Below, in pieces: positions 55,395 through 64,000 of a stretch of 64,000 bases of DNA. The stretch covers positions 3,593,057-3,657,056 of the forward strand of contig CM055822.1 in assembly GCA_029582265.1 (NCBI GenBank), read 5' to 3'. The stretch is from Zoroaster sp. YZ-2022 (lineage: Eukaryota; Echinodermata; Asteroidea; Forcipulatida; Zoroasteridae). How positions within the stretch are numbered: the stretch's first letter is position 1; every line of letters starts with the position of its first letter. Made by a program: the position numbers and the translations under genes. The notes under the pieces are model-generated. The model saw only the letters and a list, made by a program, of their open reading frames with translations. It had not been told where the DNA came from and did no database searches.

Positions 55395-56204
55395 ACGTTA
55401 TTTCATGAGTTTTTATTTCAACAAACCTTTAAGCTTATAATTTGCATAATTAATGACCTACTGCCCTCATGGCTGAAGCAATTACACAGCTGTTACCCCA
55501 AAGATAATTCCCATCATCAGAGCCAGACAACATCATGCTCATTCCATGCAGTCAGAGTCTGTTGAGTTGAGTCAAACTGCACAAACTTGAGATTTGTTTA
55601 CCATTTTTATTTATTATTTCCTGGTTACATTCATTTTCTAGAAATTTGTTAAGTTTTTATTACATAGTTAAAATGCCCTGTGCCTTAATGTAGACAAATT
55701 GCTTTTAAGATTAACTACATGTACATGTAAAGCTGTTTGAAGCAGGCCTATAAATGGAAATTGATTCTCTATAATGGCTAGCACATGTTTCTTTACTTAA
55801 TCATTCATACATACACGTTCCGACTTAAAATAGAAAGGAGAAGGTAGAAAGAAAAGTATGGACACATGGACTAACGATATATCATCCATGCATTACGATA
55901 TCTTTCCGGTAATTTGCTTTTTTCCTGGTAACAGGAAAGCAAAAATAAATATTATTGGTAATTACATGTACCAGATTATCAAATCAACAAATCTGTTATC
56001 TAAAATCTTACTTGATGTAAAGCTGATACACGTATAAATCATCCTGAGAAAGGATTTATTAGTGCTTTGATTTAGTAGTGCTTTGATTTAGTAGTGCTTT
56101 GTAAGAATTCACGAAATTCGGCATTTGGTAACTTTTTGTAAAACCTAAAAAACAAGTAATAGTTTTTGGTTGTCTTCTCAAAAAACGAAAGTTGTATCTT
56201 CTCT

Positions 56205-56337
56205 TTAACCATAACCTTCCTAAATCCTCCAAAATCCTCTTTGCTAAAGTGAAGGATTTTGAAGGATTGAGGTTACATGCTACACGCTCTTTGCTAAAGT
56301 GAAGTATTTTGGAGGATTGAGGTTATTAGGCATACTC
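56205..56337. mobile_element. Truncated TTAA-CCATAACC element
   Basis: Colinear with the first 130 bp of the 44016 copy (AATCCTCCAAAATCCTCTTT, GAGGTTACATGCTAC) and stops after TTAGGCATAC. Confidence 0.75.
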
Positions 56338-57817
56338 AAAAATTGCCCATATGTTTGTTCTCACTATGTTATACAAAGCTGGCAGATGTACATGAATTTC
56401 AGGGATAAGTGAGAATCTAATGGTAATATCAGTGGGAGGCTACAGTTAAAGAGTTTATTTTAAAAATAGTGACAAAATAAATAAAAATGCTAAATCTAAT
56501 GCTATATTTAAGAACATTCCGTCCTTTCTGTTTTTGTTGTGTCTTCAAGATGTTAATTCTTACAAGCTTTTTGACTTGTTATTTTATTTCATTCCTACCA
56601 CCCAACAGCTTCTTTCATTCAGCTGTGCCTGTGATTGGTTAAAAGGGTTCCTAAAGTATTATTTTTTTCAGCTGTTGCTGCGATTGGTTAAATGCTAGAC
56701 CCAAAATGTTAAACCCAAAATTCAAATTCCTTTTTTCTGTACAAAACTCATATTGATTGAAAGGGCAACAAATATCAAACTTAATAATAATTTTTTTTTA
56801 AACAAATTGATGAAACGGTTCAAAAGTTACAGATTTTTAAGTAATTAATATTCAGGATCCTTCCTGAAAAAAATGCAATGGAACTTTACTGTATAAGCGT
56901 GGCACCGTGAGTGAAAACGTCCAAACTGATTCTTGTGTACTTTTGTCTATTTTAATGTTTTATCTCCAAATCCATTCATATTAATACATGTACAACACTG
57001 AAATTTAAAATACTGAACATCTTTCACAATTGTTTGTGTTGTGTCCTGTAAGAGTTTACAGAGAATATTATTCTTCAGTGATTTTTTTGGTGATATTCTT
57101 ATTTTACGAGCCCGTCACAGTTGGAGTAATTTCAATAGGCGGAACAGCCAAATGGGCCAAGAAGGGTGACCCTTCCAATCACTGAGTACGTTACGGATCA
57201 CGTGATGCATTTCCTGCTATTTCGTGTAAAACTTACTCCCCATACACAGTTTTTTAAATCACAAAACATTCCTATTTAAACATGTTATTTCTCACTTTAT
57301 TATTCAATAAATTCCGATATTTAAGTAAATAATATTTATTTGGAACTTCAAAATCTATCACAAGCTTCGAAATTTCTTCGGGAGACCACATATCTGCTGT
57401 CAAATCCCCGGCTTAATATTGGCCACGCACCAGCAAAATCAAACCTGTAGACATTATATTTCATGGTGATATCAGAGTACATGTAAGATGTTACCTTAGG
57501 GGATGCTATAAAAATTCAACAAACAAGAAGGGAGAAAAAACAAAACAAATCCAACCTTCCTGTCTTGGAGTCTACAAGCTGATAAAATCAGCATCTCTTT
57601 CTCTGAAATACACTTGTTGCAAGAAGCACATTTCCTCAAACACTACCGCAATCCTCATGTTACCTCTGTTTTTTCTTGGAAAAGAAATGAGTACATATGT
57701 AAGTTGACGAATTGCATCCTGACATATTCAAACAGACATGGAATTCAACCAGGAGAAACAACAGGGTTAATGACCACAAGTCACTTTAAACCCCGCCCCC
57801 TTTTCAAAATGTTTCCT

Positions 57818-58034
57818 TTAACCCTAACCACCACAAACCATTCAAACTCCAACAGCAGGATTTGTTGGATTTTGATGGACTCAGTACTGTATAGCACAGA
57901 TAGGGATACTTTGCTTTGCATGGGGCCAGGTGTCCCAATTTCCAACAGCTGGGTGGTTAGTGTTTGTGCATGGTGTTAGATTTTGGCAGATTCAGGAATT
58001 TTCTTAGCCAAAATAGCTAGGGAGTTAGGGTTAA
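57818..58034. mobile_element. TTAA-CCCTAACC element, short copy
   Basis: TTAA-CCCTAACCACC at the left and GGAGTTAGGG-TTAA at the right. Interior with GGATTTGTTGGATTTTGATG and TTAGATTTTGGCAGATTCAG words. Confidence 0.82.
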
Positions 58035-58206
58035 TTTTTCATCTTTTTTTTTTTTTTTTTTACTATTAAACCAAGCTTCTGACAATTATTTTGTGAAATA
58101 TGTCTTTTCAAAGTATTTATTAAAAGGAAATTATCAATGTTCCAATGAAAACACAAATTGCCGGAAATTGTGATACGTCTTTAAAGGGAAGTTGGTAATC
58201 ACAAAC

Positions 58207-59313
58207 TAGGCTTGGGCGATATCGATTTTTCTCATCCACGATATATCATCAAACATATATCGCGATTATCGATAATATCGCGATTATTTTTTTCACGCAT
58301 GAGTACGTGCTTTATAGCCAATAATAACAGGAATGTACCCATATACACGCGTCACAATATATTGCCAGTGCTTACCTGAGAGATACGTGGAATCGCGCCA
58401 TTCATGAGTGCACCATGGCCATTGGCAAATTCATTTGCATAATAATTATGTGGGACGGTTACTGCATTGTGCATCCCAATCAAATCATCAGCCCGAGTTC
58501 ACGCGACTCGCGTTCCACGTGACTATGTCATAGTATAAACACGTGACGAGGTTTATTCCTACAGAGAATAAAACCATGTGATTGTGACACATCATTCGCG
58601 CTTCTGAAGCTTTGACCGAGTTTGGATTGTATTCACACTATTTTAAATAAACATCAGTCATTGGTTTATCAAGAGTACGTGTATGTGTCCTAATCCCCCA
58701 ACTTTGATCGAGCCACTGTCAATCCATGCTTTGATTTAATTCATGACTAATGTGAGCACAGAGCACCTGCAATTACTGCAAATGTTATTTTGTTGTGGAT
58801 TTTTAAGGTAACGACCTTATTCTGCATATTTAAATATGCATGATATAATGTACATGTAGTCGCATGTGGTGCACCAGCCAGAGTCACAGACCACCATGGA
58901 TAGACAGTGAGACGTAAACATTGTCTACACATGGTTGGATCAAATACCCCATTTAATCCACAACACTTAATCCGTCTGAATAGATTTCTTTGAGTGGCGG
59001 TGGATTTTAAACAACGCCCTGTCAGGCGGCTCCTTTGTGATATGACAGTCGGCTTACCACAGAAGTAGTTCGATTTTGTTTCTCACTTCTGAAAGATGAA
59101 AAGACTTCCCTAAGTTTTTTCCATGGAATTTATGACCCGACTGACAATCGAGGATTTTTTTTTTTTAAATCGCGAAATATATTTTTTCATCGCGATATTT
59201 TTTTTCATCACGATTTGCCGATATATCGATAATTTGCAAAGTTCTCGATATCATAATCGAATAAAAAAAAAATATTGCGATATTCGATATTATCGAGTCA
59301 TCGTCCAAGCCTA
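58207..59313. mobile_element. hAT-like element with 8-bp target duplication TCACAAAC
   Basis: TCACAAAC lies directly outside both ends. TIR TAGGCTTGGGCGAT against inverted ATCGTCCAAGCCTA. Both subterminal regions are packed with ATATCG, TCGCGAT and ATCGATAA words. The 0.8 kb centre is of different composition and shows no hAT transposase. Confidence 0.88.
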
Positions 59314-59580
59314 TCACAAACTAAATAAATGATTACAGTTTAAAAAAATTCACTCAGTGTTAAGTTGAATATAGTATCAATCATCCCTTAATATTTTCTG
59401 AAGTGCTATTCTGAAATTTGTTTTGACTAAATTGTTAACAAATTTGAAAAGGTATTTTACTGGTGTCTCAATCTCATCAATGATACATAGGTTATTTTTT
59501 GTACATATCTCTTCATTCTTGTATGAATGCATTTTACATTTGGTATTTTTGTCCCCTTACACCAATGTACATGTATGAAG

Positions 59581-59712
59581 CACTGTATACTTAGTGCTTT
59601 CCGAGTGTCTGTGAAAAAACAAGAAAAAATTCACAGGCTACTCTGGCAGGATTTGAATCCATGACTTCCTGCATACTAGTGCAGACGTCTTACATACATG
59701 TACATGTACTGT
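59581..59712 (-). mobile_element. tRNA-like SINE copy, minus strand
   Basis: The reverse complement carries AGACGTCTGCACTAGTATGC, GGATTCAAATCCTGCC and CACAGACACTCGGAAAGCAC, the same element as the three units at 61783-62577. GTAGACGTCTTACATA then repeats at the edge (59700-59757) and near 60535-60600. Confidence 0.75.
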
Positions 59713-61309
59713 AGACGTCTTACATAAATGTACTGTAGACGTCTTACATACGTGTAAGGACACAATACTGACCAACTTTCATGGTGCACAAAATGATCTG
59801 GATTTTCTTAAATAATTTGACTATTTTGAACTGTTTTTTATTTTAGATAATATTTGTATATATATGTTTAAGAGACAAATAAAGATAAAATAAAGTGTGA
59901 ATACGTGTTGTGTCACTTTTAATTCACGTTTACAAACCGATTTTATTGCCAAAATGGCGTCTAAAAATGGGACATTAATTGAACCAAAGTTCATCAAATC
60001 AAACACTTTACGTATCCCTTACTTATTTTCCTCACGATGTGCATATAACTTGAGTAACTTAATGAAGAAATAAACTGGCTCCTAAAAAAAAAAAAAAAAA
60101 AGATTTCACGAACCTCAAATGATCGCTAAATCTGTGTTCACGTTAGTTACACATCGTGTCCGCCAAATCATACAATGTTAAAACGGCCAGATATTTATTT
60201 TTACGAAACTCATCCTTACCAAACTAAGCCATTTTTTACTGGGAATAAGCTACATAATCATGGGGTAAACATTTTTTTGCTTTGACTTTTACTGTTGGGT
60301 ACTAGACTGAAAAGTGGACACCATGTAACTTACGTTAACTTTCACACGCCAATCGAGAAAATACAACAGGGAGGAAAATCTACTTGGCACATTATCTCTC
60401 CAATGCTATTTTCAAGTACAAGGGTGTCCATTCTCATGACTTCCAAGTAAATTACAACTTTCCACCAATATTTTTTTTCACCCCCTGTGTCCCATTTTTG
60501 TCAGCCAGTATTGTGTCCTTACACATACATGTACTGTTGACGTCTTACATACATGTACAGTACATGTACTGTAGACGTCTTATATGTACTGTACATGTAA
60601 CTCTCAACCACCTAGCTTACCCAATGATGATTGGCTGGCTAGAATTACATGTGTATGTACATGTATACATGTAATTGTAGATTGACGATATTGATAAACA
60701 ATAGATTTGATTTTTGCCATTAAATGGATGCATTTACCAAACATTTTACCAAAACTGTTTACTGCCATGAACCTCCCCTGCCACCCCACCTCCACCAAAT
60801 TCCTTGGTTTTTATAGTTTCTATAGTTTCTTTTTCTTTAGTTATATATATATATATATATTTTTAATTTTTGTCATTTTTATATTTTAATATTTTAATAA
60901 TTTTAAGTATTGTAAGATAGTATTATTTTGTACAGCGCATTAGATCATATACATATGTATTTTGCGCTTTATAAGTAATAAAGTTATTATTATTATTATT
61001 ATTGGTCCTGACATTGGAAATCAGTTCAATTCACAACCCTATCTGGGTGAACTGTTGAGGACTATTCGCTTGACCTTTGGCCTGTAATAATCCAGGAAAA
61101 TACACATACCCCTGATAACAATGACATTGTTGAAAAAGCATTGGGAGGGTTGAAGTCCATCTGGGCTAGTACATGTACAAGTATATTATGTGAGAGGTGT
61201 GTTAAGGCCAGTTGCAGACATGTCCTGTTGATGTTTAGTAAATTGACCACCATGTACATATTATATGTATTTACTTTCAAGTTATTTTCAATTCAAAATG
61301 TGTAAAAAA

Positions 61310-61310
61310 A

Positions 61311-61342
<32 letters not shown>

Positions 61343-61343
61343 C
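61310..61343 (+). repeat. Poly(A) run
   Basis: A near-pure A tract of more than 25 bases. It could be a retroelement tail, but no body was recognised upstream. Confidence 0.6.
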
Positions 61344-61463
61344 ACCCCAAAGACCAACATCATTAACAAGTTAATTGCAAATGACAAAACAGACTGCGAA
61401 TATGAGGGTTTATTAAATCTCTTTAAAAACCCAGTCAATTGAATAACATACATGTATACATGA

Positions 61464-63061
61464 GCCCTTTTCACACGATCACCGATAACGAAGGTCCTTG
61501 GTAATGGGCACCAGTTGTCTGTCGCCTTGGTCGTTTGCGATTTTTTAACAAACTTTCACACGACTTCCACTCACGCCAAAACTAACGTCCCTCGTTTTCC
61601 ATGGAGGGTCAAAGGTCATGATTGTGCAATATAATATTTCACTGGTAACTCGCGCAGAGCTTTTTCACTGAATGCTTTCTTCTACGTTACCAGTGGTTTT
61701 CCCACGTGTTGTGCGAAGTCAAACGTTACTTTCTCCCACATTTTGTTTTCATTTCCTTCCCATTTCCCGACAATTTTATTCTTGGTGAAATTCTTGCGTC
61801 GGGAGATAAACAATTGATTTAATTTTGCCTTACACCGACGTGTGTATATCGCGGAACCCGCTGCTATATTGGATTCTAGCCGGCCAATCGTCATCGGGCA
61901 AGCTCGGTGGTCGAGAGGTTAAGACGTCTGCACTAGTAAGCAGGAGGTCGTTGGTTCGAATCCCGCCCAAGTCGCCTGTGTAGTTTTTCACAGACACTCG
62001 GAAAGCACTGAGTATACAGTGCTACATGTATACACACGTCGGTGTAGGGCAAAATTAAATCAATTGTTTATCTCCCGACGCAAGAATTTCACCAACCTAT
62101 ATATATATCGTGGAACTTGCTGCTATATTGGATTCTAGCCGGCCAATCGTCATAAGGCAAGCTCGGTGGTCGAGAGGTTAAGACGTCTGCACTAGTAAGC
62201 AGGAGGTCGTTGGTTAGAATCCCGCCCAAGTCGCCTGTGTAGTTTTTCACAGACACTCGGAAAGCACTGAGTATACAGTGCTACATGTATACACACGTCG
62301 GTGTAGGGCAAAATTAAATCAATTGTTTATCTCCCGACGCAAGAATTTCACCAACCTATATATATCGCGGAACTTGCTGCTATATTGGATTCTAGCCGGC
62401 CAATCGTCATCGGGCAAGCTCGGTGGTCGAGAGGTTAAGACGTCTGCACTAGTAAGCAGGAGGTCGTGGGTTCGAATCCCGCCCGAGTCGCCTGTGTAGT
62501 TTTTTCACAGACACTCGGAAAGCACTGAGTATACAGTGCTATACACACGTCGGTGTAGGGCAAAATTAAATCAATTTTATTCTTGTTTTATTATGGATAT
62601 CGAATCAAGTATACTTGCAACAATACCGACGGATTCACAGAGCCAGATTTCTAACGTAAGGCCATCCAATGTGTCCGTGTCCGGGCCAAGAAAGTCTCTT
62701 GGAGTTACGATGAAACCATTTCATTCACTGATCAACGTGATGGGGACGTACAAGTTGTTTACCAACACACATCCGGGATTATTGCAAGCTGATCTAGTGA
62801 CGCATTCTGCGCATGCGAAATGATACCACCAAAGCAAGGGTCCCCTGTTTGGGCGCACGAAGCGTTTCACATGACCTATCGTAGCAATTTTAACATCGAT
62901 GCGATTTTTTGGAGGAGGTCTCGATCTCTGTTATAAATAACAAGGGTCCGTGGTAATTATTTAACAAGGATAGTTTTCACACGACTGGGATTTGCTATTT
63001 TTTAACATGGATGCAATTTTTAGTCAAGGTCCCTTGTTAAAACGGTCTGGTGTGAAAGGGC
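61464..63061. mobile_element. GCCCTTTTCACAC-ended composite element, 1.6 kb
   Basis: GCCCTTTTCACACGA at the left faces GGTGTGAAAGGGC at the right. Internal TTTCACACGAC and AACAAGGGTCC type words recur near both ends. It hosts the tRNA-like tandem. No transposase and no clear target duplication. Confidence 0.6.
61783..62577 (+). mobile_element. Three tandem tRNA-like units between inverted repeats
   Basis: Each unit of about 258 bp has A-box-like TGGTCGAGAGG, a CTGC..GCAG anticodon-type stem and a B box (GGTTCGAATCC in units 1 and 3, GGTTAGAATCC in unit 2), then CAGACACTCGGAAAGCACTG. Sequence before unit 1 (GGTGAAATTCTTGCGTCGGG .. AATTTTGCC) is the reverse complement of sequence after each unit. 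The acceptor stem is poorly paired, so these are SINE-like rather than tRNA genes. Unit 3 ends early. Confidence 0.75.
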
Positions 63062-64000
63062 CTATAGATAAGAAAAACATGTCCTAAATACCTCATTTGA
63101 ATATAACTGGTGCCTTTGTGCAAGGGCTATGTGTCATTGGACAGGGGATTAAGCAGAGATTAACATCTTATAATCCCCATGTCTGGTTTCCAAGAAAAGC
63201 TTTGTCCATCCCCCTGGCTATCCAGTCAATCATGCCTGATGAGCAAGAGGTTAACAGTGGTCAAAGTTACTTCTTTATGTATCAAATGTAGGTTGGGGGC
63301 TCAGAAGTTTGTAATGGAAGTGTTTTGGATATTATATTCAATAATGAAGGTTGCATCTGTTGTCAAATAGTCTTACATGTAGATTTTAACAAAAAGGGCA
63401 TTGTTGAGCCGTTACTGTTACATGTAGGAAGTTGTTTATGAAAGGAACAAGTTCCTGCAATCATAGAATAAGGAAAGTCACAGGTGGAAATTCTGAAATG
63501 TTATTTTTCAGAATAAAAATACACTCTTCAATTGCACACGTACATGTACATGTACACATGTATAAAACCTGCAAATATGTAAGCTCTAAAAGTGTTCTTC
63601 TAGACCTTTGTGATGATTCTTAAAAAATGTGGAAACCCACTTTGTACTTTGTAATACATTACATGTCAATTATCTGAGAGAAAAGGACCACTTGTAATTT
63701 GTTTGTCCATAAAAAGCATCTATCTTGGTTTTCTATACAAATCACAATGAGGCTCATGTCAAAATTAGACTGGTGTCTTTTCAACTTGCATTTTTCATAT
63801 TACAATTTATCATTAGCAGACAGTGAATCACACAAATACAAATACAGCGTGTTATCGATATTGTTATTAATAAACCACCTTCAAGTTGTTAATGTTTTAA
63901 CAAAATAAACTAATAAAATGTCTGAAAAGCTAATTAAAACACATTTTTTGCAACAGACTTAATCCAAACCCAAGAACCAAACAACAGTGAGAAGACAAAA

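Larger units (their letters stand above)
46156..64000. other. Probable Galpha-s intron, no exon recognised
   Basis: I looked on the minus strand for the expected upstream exon (…YQLIDCAQ-like) and the P-loop exon and found neither. The stretch is filled with mobile elements listed separately and AT-rich DNA rich in ACATGTA. Identification as intron rests on the open codon phase at 46155. Confidence 0.55.

Noticed and set aside
57614..57979. 121-codon open frame with a QEAHF stretch resembling LINE endonucleases (LQETHL)
   Set aside because: Only one short resemblance, no downstream catalytic motifs, and the frame runs into a TTAA element; not enough to call a retrotransposon.
61905..62490. 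Functional tRNA genes
   Set aside because: A and B boxes are present, but the acceptor stem is badly paired, the anticodon loop has an odd size and the unit repeats with SINE-type downstream sequence.
46156..64000. Remaining Galpha-s 5' exons
   Set aside because: Searched by eye for the expected peptides on the minus strand; none found, so not annotated.

Overview
The window is AT-rich animal nuclear DNA with short, conserved exons spread through long, repeat-filled introns. Exon content, vertebrate-like intron positions in the Galpha-s gene, abundant ACATGTA motifs and invertebrate-type tRNA-derived SINEs suggest a marine invertebrate, perhaps a deuterostome such as an echinoderm or hemichordate. 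The sequence alone does not settle the species.

Two protein-coding genes can be supported, both on the minus strand. (1) An RMDN/FAM82 (regulator of microtubule dynamics) gene has seven coding exons at 2673-8900, with every splice phase closing to a 242-residue protein. A first-exon-like segment at 19260-19358 could supply an alternative, mitochondrial-type N-terminus. (2) The C-terminal 217 codons of a stimulatory G-protein alpha subunit (Galpha-s, GNAS type) lie in seven exons at 27310-46155, equivalent to vertebrate exons 7-13. Its 5' exons were not found and probably lie beyond base 64000.

Most other recognisable sequence is mobile or tandem DNA. At least five unrelated terminal-inverted-repeat (TIR) types are flanked by TTAA: CCCTAACC, CCCTCCTA, CCAGTTCGCG, AGGGACAAT and AGGGGGACTG. 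The last encloses a broken THAP domain, which together with TTAA points to the Kolobok superfamily. There are also TA-flanked Tc1/mariner-like elements, a hAT-like element with a perfect 8-bp target duplication, a family with 6-bp duplications, a Harbinger-like element, a foldback element, a paired 0.9-1.0 kb repeat, tRNA-derived SINEs and a LINE reverse-transcriptase fossil.

Three large tandem arrays sit in Galpha-s introns: a CATCAT/CATCCA microsatellite (1.3 kb), a 41-bp satellite (1.8 kb) and a 44-bp array (about 0.9 kb) made from the end of a TTAA element.

The most unusual pattern is that many of the TIR elements are built internally from one short word repeated in both orientations, with a different word in each family. 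The two genes have no evident functional link beyond shared strand and neighbourhood.
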